Origin: Fischerella sp. PCC 9605
GTDB taxonomy: Bacteria; Cyanobacteriota; Cyanobacteriia; Cyanobacteriales; Nostocaceae
Assembly: GCF_000517105.1 (NCBI RefSeq)
Contig: NZ_KI912148.1
Location: forward strand, 1,966,200-2,030,199
Direction of reading: 5' to 3'
DNA length: 64,000 nt
Positions 1-8,976 of this stretch are shown piece after piece (positions within the stretch are counted from its first letter, which is position 1; every line of letters starts with the position of its first letter). The position numbers and the translations under genes were made by a program. Under the pieces are notes generated by a model. It saw nothing but the letters and a program-made list of their open reading frames with translations, ran no database searches and was not told where the DNA came from.

Positions 1-31
1 ATATTCTCTACATTCAGAGGAGGCATAAACG

Positions 32-1102
32 ATGACCACCATCGTTCAACGTCGAAAAGAATTTGATTTTTCCAAGCTATGGGATCGATTTTGCGCGTGG
101 ATTACCAGCACTAACAATCGTATTTACATCGGCTGGTTTGGCGTGCTGATGATTCCGACTTTGCTAGCTGCCACTATTTGTTTCATCTTGGCTTTCATTG
201 CTGCTCCCGGCGTAGACATGGAAGGTATTCGAGAGCCAATCAAGGGTTCTTTGATGGATGGTAACAATTTGATTACAGCTGCTGTTGTACCAACTTCTGC
301 TGCGGTTGGCTTACATTTTTATCCAATTTGGGAAGCCGCTTCTATAGATGAGTGGCTTTATAACGGCGGCCCCTATCAATTAATTGTGTTGCACTTCCTA
401 ATCGGTATTTGGTGCTACCTCGGGCGACTTTGGGAACTCAGCTATCGCCTTGGTATGCGTCCTTGGATTGCCGTCGCCTTTTCTGCACCCGCCGCCGCAG
501 CAACAGCCGTTTTGCTAGTTTACCCCATTGGTCAAGGTAGCTTTTCTGACGGCTTACCTTTAGGAATTGCGGGAACCTTCCACTTTATGATGGCTGTTCA
601 AGCAAATCACAATATCCTGATGCATCCTTTCCATATGTTGGGGGTTGCCGGAGTCTTTGGTGGCGCGTTCTTGAGTGCCTTGCATGGCTCATTGGTTGCT
701 TCAACGCTCATCCGCAACACCAGCGAAAACGAGTCTATAAACGTTGGGTATCAGCTGGGTCAAAAGCAAGTGACTTACAGCTACTTGGCAGGACACTATG
801 GTTTCTTAGGTCGCCTGTTGATTCCACCTTTTGCTAGTCGAAATCACCGCGCTTTTCATTTTCTAACAGCAGCTTTGCCAACAATAGGTATTTGGTTTGC
901 TGCACTGGGTGTTTGTTCAGTCGCATTTAACCTGAATGGATTTAACTTCAATCACTCAGTCTTAGATAGTCGAGGTGCACCGATTCCCACAGATGCCGAT
1001 TTACTCAATCGAGCTAATATTGGGTTACAAGCAATGCACGCTCCTAATACTCATAATTTCCCACCGATTCTTTCTAGTGGTATACCATTTCCGGTGAGTT
1101 GA
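32..1102 (+). CDS. psbA: Divergent photosystem II D1 protein (rogue-D1-like PsbA)
   Basis: This is a 356-residue D1 (PsbA) homologue with five membrane helices, which would sit in the photosystem II core. The start is fixed by a GAGGAGG ribosome site at 17-23. In standard D1 numbering (own number is +3, later +4) it keeps Tyr161, Asp170, His190, the P680 ligand His198, the iron ligands His215 and His272, His332 and His337. Manganese-cluster residues are altered: Glu189 is Asn, Glu333 is Ala, Asp342 is Ile, and the C-terminal Ala344 is Ser. Phe265 of the QB pocket is Arg, and there are small indels between helices D and E. Such variants are known as rogue or sentinel D1 and are thought to form PSII that cannot evolve oxygen. 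The substitutions are read directly; loss of water oxidation is inferred. It is not a chlorophyll f synthase by the residues I can judge. The promoter lies outside the window. Confidence 0.93.
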   Translation: MTTIVQRRKEFDFSKLWDRFCAWITSTNNRIYIGWFGVLMIPTLLAATICFILAFIAAPGVDMEGIREPIKGSLMDGNNLITAAVVPTSAAVGLHFYPIWEAASIDEWLYNGGPYQLIVLHFLIGIWCYLGRLWELSYRLGMRPWIAVAFSAPAAAATAVLLVYPIGQGSFSDGLPLGIAGTFHFMMAVQANHNILMHPFHMLGVAGVFGGAFLSALHGSLVASTLIRNTSENESINVGYQLGQKQVTYSYLAGHYGFLGRLLIPPFASRNHRAFHFLTAALPTIGIWFAALGVCSVAFNLNGFNFNHSVLDSRGAPIPTDADLLNRANIGLQAMHAPNTHNFPPILSSGIPFPVS

Positions 1103-1142
1103 AAAATTGAAAATTTCCTCGTAAATAAAAAGTTTTGTCATT

Positions 1143-1183
1143 AAAACCCGCCCTTTGATTGAATGTTGCAGGGGCGGTTTTTT
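1143..1183 (+). terminator. Rho-independent terminator of the D1 gene
   Basis: A GC-rich stem (CCGCCC pairing with GGGCGG, extended by A/T pairs) closes a loop of about 16 nt and is followed by six T residues. It lies 40 bp after the D1 stop codon. Confidence 0.8.
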
Positions 1184-1553
1184 AAACTGTCGCCAGCTTA
1201 AAAATGAAAAGAAGGACAAGGAGGACAAGGAGGGAGGGGTGATGGGGAGAGTCCAGTTTTATATTCTCCCCACCTCCCCACCTCCGCTTCTCCCACTTTC
1301 CCATTCTCCCTGGTCTGACCGCACCAAGAATTTATGAATACTGAATCTATGCTCTAGCCTCTCATCTCTAATCTCTATTTTTATATCTTTAAAAAAATTT
1401 ATTTAAATTCAAGATAATTATTATTGAAATAAGTTATTAAAATTTTTATGAAAATGTTGATTAAACAACAACATTTTAGCAAGGAATAAAGTAATGTAAG
1501 CTTAAAAAGCCGCTGTAGTAAATGTGGCATTTAAGCGGTTTTATAAGATTATT

Positions 1554-1654
1554 ACTTACGCAACTGCCACAATCATTAAGTTTGAATTAATTCATTTAAT
1601 GATTATTTTGAAGCACTTAAATACTGAATGCAAACTCAAAAAAATGGCGTAAGT
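1554..1654. repeat. Nested inverted repeat, MITE-like
   Basis: ACTTACGC (1554-1561) is mirrored by GCGTAAGT (1647-1654), and inside lies a second pair, AATCATTAA (1571-1579) and TTAATGATT (1596-1604). About 100 bp, AT-rich and non-coding. It looks like a small non-autonomous element or the remains of an insertion sequence, but I see no second copy here. Confidence 0.4.
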
Positions 1655-1862
1655 GATGAATTAGTCAATAAAACTAATTTTTCGTAAAATCATGACTTTA
1701 ACAAATTAGCCTAGCTAAAGATTCTCATTAAAAACTGAATTTCGGAAAATACATGTCTGTGCGTTTTCAAGATTTCATGCGAAAAATTAGGGTGATTGGT
1801 AGCTTTTTGAATTTATATTATTTAGGTAATGTGATGATGTAAATATATATTGCTAATTAGTT

Positions 1863-1876
1863 GTTACATATGTAAC
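1863..1876. promoter_or_regulatory. Perfect 14-bp palindrome
   Basis: GTTACATATGTAAC is its own reverse complement. It is close in shape to NtcA-type sites (GTA-N8-TAC) but does not match exactly. It lies about 570 bp before the next gene, so a role is uncertain. Confidence 0.3.
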
Positions 1877-2149
1877 CAATAAACTTGACATTTATTTTTA
1901 TTTAATGTCAATCGTTTATATTACTAATCCAAATGATGTAATGGAGCGATGAGTAATAGCTCGTTACAATAAGATTATATGTTGATCGTTCACTCAAGCT
2001 TCTCCCCAAGGAGTACACTCAGTTAGCATTAAGCAGACCTTTCTGCTGAGACTACAAATGAACAGACACACTTTCACAAAGTCTGTACATAAGTGAAAAA
2101 ACCTTGAGTTTTCTGTTAACTATGAACAGTAAAGATAATCTGTGTTTAG

Positions 2150-2164
2150 TTGTACTTAGTACAA
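2150..2164. promoter_or_regulatory. Dyad TTGTAC-N3-GTACAA
   Basis: Two perfect 6-bp arms flank a 3-bp spacer, about 280 bp before the NYN gene at 2442. The spacing is one base short of the cyanobacterial LexA pattern, so I do not name a regulator. Confidence 0.25.
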
Positions 2165-2441
2165 AAAGGCAGAAAGCAAGAGGTGAGACAGCTCGCTCCA
2201 AAAGGGGTTTCCACGGCGACGGCGCTTAAAGTTCCGACACTATGCGGAACACGCGCCTCCCCATGTAGACGCCTACAGGGCAGCTTCAAGGTAGAGTAGG
2301 GCAGAAGGGGATATGGTCGATTTATTTATGCCACCGTATTAATTCTTGAATTTGATTTACTGCCATGACTAAATCCAGTACAGATTATCTGTTGACAAAT
2401 GACAAGGAAAAACTTTCCATGTTTAAAATTTAGAGGTATCA

Positions 2442-3128
2442 ATGACTTTTACTAGTTTTAGCAAACAAACAAATCAATATAAATTACTTCAACCAAGGCC
2501 GCAGTGGCAGGGAGAGAACCTTATGGATGCTGGGATCGATAGTGAAGATGCGAATATGCTAGATACCTCAGCAGAAACGAACATTCTCAATAACTCAAAT
2601 CGCGGTCGAGTTGCTATTTTTATTGATGGCTCAAATCTATTTTATACCGCTTTACAACTCGGAATTGAAATTGACTATGCTAAACTACTTTGTTGTTTAA
2701 CTCGGGGTTCTAGGTTATTACGTGCTTTTTTCTACACAGGAGTCGATCGCAATAATGATAAGCAGCAGGGTTTTCTGTTGTGGATGCGTCGAAATGGCTA
2801 TCGTGTGGTTACAAAAGATTTAGTTCAGCTTCCAGATGGCTCCAAAAAAGCCAATCTTGATGTAGAAATTGCTGTAGATATGATCAATTTAGCTCCCTAC
2901 TACGATACTGCGGTTTTAGTGAGTGGCGATGGAGATTTAGCCTATGCTGTAAATGCGATCGCTTACAAAGGAGCACGGGTAGAAGTCGTCAGTGTCCGCT
3001 CAATGACTAGTGACAGCTTGATTGATGTTGCCGACTGCTTCATTGACCTCGATACGATTAAACAATACATTCAAAAAGACTCTAATTCTGCCTATAACTG
3101 TCGCTCGCTATCCAACACCAGCGTCTAA
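2442..3128 (+). CDS. LabA-like NYN domain protein (copy 1)
   Basis: A 228-residue protein of the NYN/DUF88 (LabA-like) family. The domain runs from about residue 55 to 205 and keeps the acidic motifs of this PIN-related fold: IFIDGSNLF near 62 and VSGDGDLAYAV near 165. The N-terminal 50 residues are polar and poorly conserved. Family knowledge: LabA of Synechococcus takes part in circadian feedback, and NYN domains are predicted RNases; neither activity is shown here. A close paralogue lies at 13130-13792 on the other strand, almost identical through the domain core. An internal Met at residue 28 is a possible alternative start. The gene stands alone, 127 bp before a two-component pair. Confidence 0.88.
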   Translation: MTFTSFSKQTNQYKLLQPRPQWQGENLMDAGIDSEDANMLDTSAETNILNNSNRGRVAIFIDGSNLFYTALQLGIEIDYAKLLCCLTRGSRLLRAFFYTGVDRNNDKQQGFLLWMRRNGYRVVTKDLVQLPDGSKKANLDVEIAVDMINLAPYYDTAVLVSGDGDLAYAVNAIAYKGARVEVVSVRSMTSDSLIDVADCFIDLDTIKQYIQKDSNSAYNCRSLSNTSV

Positions 3129-3255
3129 TTGACAATCTTCAATCTTCAATCCATCTTCATCTACACTAGTATCATGCCAGACTCACAGCTACTTTCTAGA
3201 GTAAAATGGCAACTACTAAAAGTGACTCTGTGCATTTTACTCACCTCTAACTGAG

Positions 3256-3966
3256 ATGGATATTTTAATTGTTGAGGATGAACCGGAGATTGCTCAGTTA
3301 ATTCAACATACTCTCGAAAAAGAAGGGTTTACCTGTCGCATTACCCGCGATGGCATCTCTGCCTTGCGGATGTTTCAGGAGCAACCACCAGATTTAATGA
3401 TCCTAGACTTGATGATTCCTGGCTTGGATGGGTTAGAGGTCTGTGCCAGAATTCGCCAAAAACCAGGTGCAAAAGATCCATATATATTAATGCTCACTGC
3501 CAAGGGTGAAGAAATTGATCGTGTCATTGGCTTATCTACTGGTGCTGATGATTATATGGTTAAGCCTTTTAGCCCCAGAGAGTTAGTTGCCAGGGTGCGC
3601 GCCCTTTTGCGGCGCAGCCTTCGCGGTGGAGGGCAAAATCAAATTTATCGTACGCAACATTTTACAGTAGACGTAGAACAGCGTACCATCAGTCGCCAGA
3701 TAGATTCTCAGCCATCAGAAATTCTAGAGTTAACAACCCTAGAATTTAACTTGCTCAGCACTTTCATCAGCAGTCCTGGTCGAGTTTGGAACCGTAGTCA
3801 ACTGATTGACAAACTCTGGGGCGATAACTTTTTTGGTGATGAGCGGGTTGTAGATACTCATGTAGCGCGGTTGCGAAAAAAAATAGAACCAGATCCTGCT
3901 AATCCCACGTTTGTTAAAACTGTTGTAGGCGTAGGTTATAAATTTGAAGACCCGCCCCTAGTTTGA
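3256..3966 (+). CDS. OmpR-family response regulator
   Basis: A 236-residue transcription factor with an N-terminal receiver domain (1-118; acidic pocket Glu7/Asp8, phosphoacceptor Asp51, conserved Lys in VKPFSP near 102) and a C-terminal winged-helix DNA-binding domain (about 135-232, with the typical DTHVARLRKKIE recognition-helix region). It is directly followed by its sensor kinase gene: its stop is 2 bp before the kinase ATG, so they form one transcript. The signal sensed cannot be read from the sequence. Confidence 0.95.
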   Translation: MDILIVEDEPEIAQLIQHTLEKEGFTCRITRDGISALRMFQEQPPDLMILDLMIPGLDGLEVCARIRQKPGAKDPYILMLTAKGEEIDRVIGLSTGADDYMVKPFSPRELVARVRALLRRSLRGGGQNQIYRTQHFTVDVEQRTISRQIDSQPSEILELTTLEFNLLSTFISSPGRVWNRSQLIDKLWGDNFFGDERVVDTHVARLRKKIEPDPANPTFVKTVVGVGYKFEDPPLV

Positions 3967-3968
3967 GC

Positions 3969-5105
3969 ATGTTCAAGATTGGTTGGCGTTGGACAAAGTC
4001 CTTGCCTTTGGGAACTCGTCTATTTTTTTCCCACCTCGTAGTCATAATTGTGGCGGTGGTTAGTCTCGTCATCATTAGCAAACTTTCTTCTCCCCGCCTT
4101 TTTGTCCTGCACTTACAGCAATTAGAAAAACGGGGGTACAGATTATTTAATATCCGTACAGAATTAGTTGCCGGATTTGAAATCGCTTGGAGACGAAGTA
4201 CTTTATGGTCAGTCGTAGTCAGTGCTACGGCAGCAGGAGGATTGAGTTACTTAGTCTCTAAGCGGATTATGCAAGGCTTAACTAAGATGGAACAAATTAC
4301 TCAAGAGTTTGCTAGTGGTCGGTTGAATGCACGAGTACCTGTATCGGATATTCCAGAACTGAACAGACTGGGAGCAAGCTTTAACCGTATGGCAGCCAGT
4401 TTAGAAGGAGTAGAAGCGCGGCGGCGGGAATTAATTGGAGACATGACCCATGAATTGCGGACACCCTTAACAGTAGTGCGCGGTTATTTGGAAGAACTGG
4501 CTGACGGGAGAATAGAACCCTCTAGTGAAATTTATCTGCGGTTAGTCAAGGAAACGAAGCGGTTAGAACGATTAGTCAACGATCTGCAAGAACTTTCTAA
4601 AGCAGAAGCTGGTTATTTGCCGATTAACATTCAGCCTGTAAATCTACGTCCCTTACTAGAGTCATTAGTGGAAAGATTCGCCGACCAATTGCTTGAAGAT
4701 GGGCCAGTGCTGCGACTGGAGTGTCCGCCACAGCTACCCCCTGTGTTAGCAGATATTGACCGTACAGAACAGGTGTTAGTGAATCTAGTTGGTAATGCAG
4801 TGCGTTACACTCATCAAGGCGCAATTACCATCCATGCTTGGACTGATGCCTCAAAACTTTGGATTGCAGTAATTGATACGGGTATGGGAATTGCCGCAGC
4901 AGATTTGCCCCATATATTTGAGCGCTTTTGGCGAGCTGATAAATCCCGCGATCGCCATTCCGGTGGTACTGGTATCGGTTTAACAATCTCTCGCCGTCTA
5001 GTGGAACTACAAGGCGGCTACATGGAAGTAGAAAGCGAACTCGGAAAAGGTAGCACTTTTCGTTTCTGTTTGCCTTTGTTTCGTTACAATGCCCGTTCGG
5101 GATAG
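3969..5105 (+). CDS. Membrane sensor histidine kinase
   Basis: A BaeS-type kinase of about 378 residues. Order: N-terminal membrane segment (about 17-40), short periplasmic loop, second membrane segment (about 72-95), HAMP domain, HisKA with phosphoacceptor His161 in the motif MTHELRTPL, and an ATPase domain with N box (LVNLVGNAVRYT), DTGMGI and GGTGIGL motifs. It is cotranscribed with the OmpR regulator just upstream, its likely partner. I chose the ATG at 3969; an in-frame TTG at 3963 would overlap the upstream stop codon by 4 bp. Confidence 0.93.
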   Translation: MFKIGWRWTKSLPLGTRLFFSHLVVIIVAVVSLVIISKLSSPRLFVLHLQQLEKRGYRLFNIRTELVAGFEIAWRRSTLWSVVVSATAAGGLSYLVSKRIMQGLTKMEQITQEFASGRLNARVPVSDIPELNRLGASFNRMAASLEGVEARRRELIGDMTHELRTPLTVVRGYLEELADGRIEPSSEIYLRLVKETKRLERLVNDLQELSKAEAGYLPINIQPVNLRPLLESLVERFADQLLEDGPVLRLECPPQLPPVLADIDRTEQVLVNLVGNAVRYTHQGAITIHAWTDASKLWIAVIDTGMGIAAADLPHIFERFWRADKSRDRHSGGTGIGLTISRRLVELQGGYMEVESELGKGSTFRFCLPLFRYNARSG

Positions 5106-5186
5106 CGAAAATAAGTCTTTCTCTTACCCCTTTTTGATTCACATCTCGCACGCCTATGCAACAACCTGAAGGCACTGCCTCCAAAC

Positions 5187-5217
5187 CCTCGTTACCAGGT
5201 TCAACCTGGTAACGAGG
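5187..5217. repeat. Perfect 14-bp hairpin repeat
   Basis: CCTCGTTACCAGGT, a TCA loop, then its exact complement. No T-run follows, so it is not a classic terminator. It resembles the small palindromic repeats common in filamentous cyanobacteria. Confidence 0.6.
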
Positions 5218-5358
5218 ACTAGAACCAGAGGCTCTTTATAGACATGAATTCGGTTGGGGTCAACCATTGGGTTAGGCGATGTCAGACAGGCACAGCCTGC
5301 AATTGCTGTTTGAGCCTAGAATCCTCGCCCTTATAGAGTGGGGAGTATGTAAATATTG

Positions 5359-5484
5359 ATACCAAATTGCGTTCGGACATAGCAATAGCAATTCGTGCCC
5401 TCTCCCCTTCCCCTCTCCCAAATTGGGAGAGGGGTGCCGGCAGGCGGGGTGAGGGAAGTACTATTTTTGACTGCAACTTAGTAT
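5359..5484. repeat. 126-bp MITE-like element, copy A
   Basis: The same length and sequence, with some differences, recurs at 35656-35781 in the same orientation. The ends are imperfect terminal inverted repeats (ATACCAAATTGC at the left, GCAACTTAGTAT at the right), and the middle holds the hairpin CTCTCCCAAATTGGGAGAG. There is no coding capacity. This fits a non-autonomous mobile element. Confidence 0.65.
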
Positions 5485-5635
5485 GACTTTTGCAAGAGGT
5501 ATCATAAACAAAGTTCACAACAAAGTGTAAAATCTGCTGATCCGTTTCCCACTTTCAACCGAATTTTAATCATTCATTTAACACATAATTTTCATAGATA
5601 ATACCAATTCTCAAAACTAGAACTACACATAGTTC

Positions 5636-5661
5636 GTAGTAAGTACTTAAGTGCTTACTAC
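5636..5661. repeat. Near-perfect 26-bp palindrome, family copy 1
   Basis: It begins GTAGTAAGTACTTAAG and ends CTTACTAC, with one asymmetric base pair. A longer relative with the same ends (GTAGTAAG and CTTACTAC, preceded by GTTC) is at 43339-43386. Confidence 0.5.
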
Positions 5662-5895
5662 AAGCCAAGAAAATTTGTAGTCATTTTTTCGAGAAACAGT
5701 ATAAATAGTGATGCAATATAACTTTCTGCTGTGAATACAATTATGATTAGGTATTTATTACCCTAATTTTCCTAATCAGATTAGGGTTAACCTCAAGTTC
5801 AAGGTGAAAGATAAAAGGTAAAATTATCAACTTAACTCTTTACTTTTGCTTTTTTATTTTGACTAAATACATGCAATTCCACTTGATAAAATGTA

Positions 5896-6600
5896 TCAAT
5901 CACAACTATCTTTTAGATGCAGCATAATCGCAGATGAAAGACCATCCCAAAGAGGAGTATTAACATCAGCCTTTCTCAAACCTACCGCCGTCCACGAATT
6001 ACAATTTTTCAATATAGAGTAACTGCCAACTGCTCCATAAAAGCCTGCATTGCTAGTATGACCATTACCTAAACGAATTTTTTTACCCTTTGCATCTACT
6101 TTAAAGCTAGTTTGGATATACTCCATTAGTTGTAAATAATCGTCTTTATTGACTCGAACACATTTTACTTCTAAATTATCTAGTATTCTTTGATACCCTT
6201 TGACATGCATTACAGAGGGAGTAGGCAGAAATAGTGCTTTCAGAGTAGTAGACAATTTCAAATCTGCCAAAGAAGGAGTTGACATATAGAAGTCTCTATC
6301 TCCCCACCCAAAACTCAAATAATTGTAATCTTGGGTAGTATCTATACCAACTTCATTTATATATATATAATTGTGCCAATCAAAAACATTATTTTTGGTT
6401 GGCACTATAATATTGGAATGAATGCCTGTGTTTGAAATACAAATTTTCAATTCACAATTGTCTTTTGAGTAACTCATCCATTTTCTAGGTACAAACGCAC
6501 TGATAGCTAGCAAAGCAAAGCCAAATAAGACAACACCTAAAAAGCAACTAGTCAACCGATATAATAAGCGTATAAAAACTAAATTATTAGTAAATTTCAT
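5896..6600 (-). CDS. DUF2459 (TIGR02117) family protein
   Basis: A 234-residue protein with one N-terminal membrane segment (about 12-35), probably a membrane anchor or uncleaved signal. The rest matches the DUF2459 family, first noted near urease genes: a HSNIIVP motif near 59, WGDRDFYMSTP near 100, and NCNSWTA near 201, where Cys and Trp are the family's most conserved residues. The biochemical function is unknown. The gene stands alone and is divergent from the lipid kinase, about 90 bp away. Confidence 0.8.
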   Translation of the reverse strand: MKFTNNLVFIRLLYRLTSCFLGVVLFGFALLAISAFVPRKWMSYSKDNCELKICISNTGIHSNIIVPTKNNVFDWHNYIYINEVGIDTTQDYNYLSFGWGDRDFYMSTPSLADLKLSTTLKALFLPTPSVMHVKGYQRILDNLEVKCVRVNKDDYLQLMEYIQTSFKVDAKGKKIRLGNGHTSNAGFYGAVGSYSILKNCNSWTAVGLRKADVNTPLWDGLSSAIMLHLKDSCD

Positions 6601-6690
6601 AACAATACCTGCACAGTTTGAGAGGTAATTTCAACGAGGTGTAGGCGATATGTAAATAATCTGATGTATAAGCTATAAAAAGTATTGCCC

Positions 6691-7566
6691 ATGAATCGGC
6701 GCGCACTGTTGTTAGTAAATCGTCAATCCCGCCAAGGACAAAAGCGTCTGCCAGAAGTGATGAGTTGTCTGGTGCAACAAGGATTCGAGTTAATTGCAGC
6801 ATCCGCAGAAAACCCTCAAGACTTCTCAGATGTGATCCGCAGATACCAGCATCAAGTTGACATGGTAATTATTGGCGGTGGTGATGGCACTCTCAATGCT
6901 GCGGTAGGCACTTTAATTGAAACCAAATTACCCTTGGGAATCTTACCCTTGGGAACTGCCAACGATTTGGCTAGGACTTTAGGAATTCCCAATTCATTAC
7001 CTGAAGCTAGCAAAGTTATTGCTAACGGTAAAGTGCGACGCATCGACTTAGGACGAGTAAATGACAAGTACTTTTTCAACGTAGCTAGTTTGGGGCTGAG
7101 TGTGAAAATTACGCAGCGACTCACCAAAGAAGTTAAACGCCGTTGGGGAATATTTGCTTATGCTTTCACCGCATTGCAAGTAATTTGGGAATCTCGACCC
7201 TTTAGTGCCGAGATTCGTATTCATGGCAAATCAATTAAAGTCAAAACCGTGCAAATTGCAGTTGGTAATGGTCGATACTACGGCGGTGGCATGGCAGTAG
7301 CTCACGATGCCACCATTGACGATCAAAGACTAGACTTGTACAGTTTGGAGATTCAGCACTGGTGGGAAATTATTTTCTTACTGCCTGCGATGCGACAAGG
7401 GCGACATATTAATGCACGCAATGTCCGCGCCCTTCAAGGTCAGGAAATAGAGGTGTACACCCGCAAACCGCGTCCTATTAATACTGATGGTGAAATTACG
7501 ACCCAGACTCCTGCACGTTTTCGTGTTATTCCTCAAGCACTAGCTGTTTTTATTCCTAGAGAATAA
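6691..7566 (+). CDS. Diacylglycerol kinase-like lipid kinase (YegS/BmrU type)
   Basis: A 291-residue soluble enzyme with the DAGK catalytic domain at the N-terminus: the nucleotide-binding GGGDGTLNAAVG near 57-68 and PLGTANDLARTL near 90-101. The C-terminal half has the family motif GNGRYYGGG and ends in a domain rich in beta strands. Members phosphorylate diacylglycerol or related lipids with ATP; the substrate here is unknown. I chose the ATG at 6691; a TTG six bases upstream is also in frame. The last 72 bp of the gene plus 30 bp beyond are repeated in tandem directly downstream. Confidence 0.92.
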   Translation: MNRRALLLVNRQSRQGQKRLPEVMSCLVQQGFELIAASAENPQDFSDVIRRYQHQVDMVIIGGGDGTLNAAVGTLIETKLPLGILPLGTANDLARTLGIPNSLPEASKVIANGKVRRIDLGRVNDKYFFNVASLGLSVKITQRLTKEVKRRWGIFAYAFTALQVIWESRPFSAEIRIHGKSIKVKTVQIAVGNGRYYGGGMAVAHDATIDDQRLDLYSLEIQHWWEIIFLLPAMRQGRHINARNVRALQGQEIEVYTRKPRPINTDGEITTQTPARFRVIPQALAVFIPRE

Positions 7567-7700
7567 TTTTAATTTAGATACCTATAAACTTATTTCATTA
7601 CGACCCAGACTCCTGCACGTTTTCGTGTTATTCCTCAAGCACTAGCTGTTTTTATTCCTAGAGAATAATTTTAATTTAGATACCTATAAACTTATTTCAT
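7495..7700. repeat. Tandem duplication of the lipid kinase 3' end
   Basis: Bases 7495-7598 and 7597-7700 are identical over 104 bp at an offset of 102 bp. The unit covers the last 24 codons including the stop plus 30 bp downstream. The second copy is an untranslated ghost of the gene end (its stop is at 7666-7668). The lack of any difference means the event is recent or under correction. Confidence 0.9.
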
Positions 7701-8045
7701 AACGCTAGTATCTATTACAACAAGACAGAAGGTAAAACGCTCAAAAAATAAGCTTTTTGCTTAATTTCAACGTTATCTTTATTTCCACCCTAACATACTA
7801 GTACAACGTGGCGGAAATAAAGCTACCATTACAAATTGACGAAAAGCTTATTTCATAAGCTTTTTGACTTTTGAATGCGTGAATGCGTGACTTCCGCGCA
7901 GCGGTACTAGCCGCTATTTTCTAGTTTTTAACCATAACTTAAATTCTGCCTACGATAGATGAAAATTTGATATTTTAGGAAATAGTATAGATGCATTTGT
8001 ATATATAACTAATTAAATTTATTTTAGTTAGTAAAACTAAATATT
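7701..8045. other. Intergenic stretch
   Basis: About 345 bp, AT-rich. It contains repeats of AAGCTTTTTGC type around 7750 and 7858, and nothing that looks coding. The final 100 bp should hold the promoter of the ExoD gene. Confidence 0.4.
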
Positions 8046-8678
8046 GTGAAAAATCACATCACTTCAGGGCAAATGCATTTGAAATTTTCTCAAGACATCA
8101 AGGCACTTTTGCAACGTTTAGCCGAACAGCCTTTGTCACTTGGAGATGTTCTAGCAGAAACCTCTGAACGAGGTTTTAGCTTGGTGATTGCACTATTAGT
8201 TTTGCCATTTTTGTTTCCCATGCCACCAGGATTAACAGGCCCATTTGGTGGTGCTTGCTTGATATTATCAGTGCAGATGATTTTAGGAAGGCGATCGCCT
8301 TGGCTCCCTCACAAAATCGCTAAGTATAAATTTCCTCGTTCCTTTGCACAGATACTATTGCAAAATCTGCAACGTGTTACCAGAATCTTAGAAAAAATTG
8401 CTCGTCCTCGATTGTCTAAAATAGCTGACCATGGCTGGGTTTGGCGTCTTAATGGGCTTTGTATTTCCTGGCTGGCTGTGTTGCTAATATCACCAGTTCC
8501 GCTTACAAATCCCATCCCTACTATAGGTATTTTACTGTTAGCAGTAGCAACAATAGAATCAGATGGTTTACTGATGTGTATTGGCTACATTTTTACTGTT
8601 TTAACTACTTTATTATTTGCCTTTATTGGTTATGTATTTTTTATAGCTCCAAGCTTGATACCAGCACTCTGGCGGTAA
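8046..8678 (+). CDS. ExoD family membrane protein
   Basis: A 210-residue protein of the exopolysaccharide synthesis ExoD family. After an amphipathic start (LAEQPLSLGDVLAETSERG near 26-44) it has a hydrophobic proline-rich segment (LPFLFPMPPGLTGPFGG) typical of the family, then two or three membrane segments (about 140-205). ExoD was named from rhizobia, where mutants have altered exopolysaccharide; its molecular role is unknown. The GTG at 8046 is used as start; an ATG at 8073 (residue 10) is an alternative and leaves the conserved part intact. Confidence 0.88.
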   Translation: MKNHITSGQMHLKFSQDIKALLQRLAEQPLSLGDVLAETSERGFSLVIALLVLPFLFPMPPGLTGPFGGACLILSVQMILGRRSPWLPHKIAKYKFPRSFAQILLQNLQRVTRILEKIARPRLSKIADHGWVWRLNGLCISWLAVLLISPVPLTNPIPTIGILLLAVATIESDGLLMCIGYIFTVLTTLLFAFIGYVFFIAPSLIPALWR

Positions 8679-8720
8679 TTAATTATCAAATGATTTTGAA
8701 TTTAGAATTTTTAATTACTT

Positions 8721-8815
8721 AATAAAAACCCTCAGTTCAAGACTGAGGGCAGCAATTAGGGTGCATCTACCATTTATGTATCCATCATGGTGATAACAGT
8801 ATCAGGAAAAATTGA
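8721..8815. repeat. Hairpin plus conserved tail, copy 1
   Basis: AATAAA, then a perfect hairpin (CCCTCAG...CTGAGGG), then GGGTGCATCTACCATTT and TATCC-TCAT blocks. A diverged second copy follows at 8879. The hairpin near one end recalls the subterminal structures of IS200/IS605-type elements, but no transposase gene is near. Confidence 0.45.
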
Positions 8816-8878
8816 CTAGTTACAGAAATTTTTCAATACCTAAAAGGGAAGAAGTTTTCCTAATTTGGAACATGTTAT

Positions 8879-8976
8879 AATAAAGCCCCCAGCCAGAGGC
8901 TGAAGGCTACAAAAAACTCGGGTGCATCTACCATTTCTTTATCCGTCATACTAATGAATGCATCCGGAAGAATTTA
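8879..8976. repeat. Hairpin plus conserved tail, copy 2
   Basis: Same order as the copy at 8721: AATAAA, a GC-rich hairpin (CCCCAGCC/GGCTGAAGG, imperfect), then an identical GGGTGCATCTACCATTT block and TTTATCCGTCAT. The stem differs in sequence but keeps pairing, while the unpaired tail is the best conserved part. Confidence 0.45.

Larger units (their letters stand above)
1186..2441. other. Gene-free stretch of 1.25 kb
   Basis: I see no convincing gene. It holds a purine/pyrimidine-rich stretch (about 1205-1315), a hairpin ending in TTTT (about 1503-1542), the nested inverted repeat at 1554-1654, the palindromes at 1863-1876 and 2150-2164, and a GC-richer patch at 2185-2300. The last part is the upstream region of the NYN gene at 2442. 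No promoter can be fixed by eye. Confidence 0.5.
5106..5895. other. Intergenic stretch rich in small repeats
   Basis: 790 bp between convergent genes. It contains the hairpin at 5187-5217, the 126-bp element at 5359-5484 and the palindrome at 5636-5661, each listed separately. I see no gene: open frames here overlap the repeats and resemble no protein family. Confidence 0.6.

Noticed and set aside
32-1102. Chlorophyll f synthase (super-rogue D1)
   Set aside because: Too many PSII donor-side residues (Tyr161, Asp170, His332, His337) are kept, and no far-red light gene cluster is visible in the window.
2150-2164. LexA box
   Set aside because: The spacer between the GTAC arms is one base shorter than the cyanobacterial consensus.
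5282-5518. 78-codon minus-strand open frame
   Set aside because: It runs through the 126-bp repeat; the apparent protein is only translated repeat.
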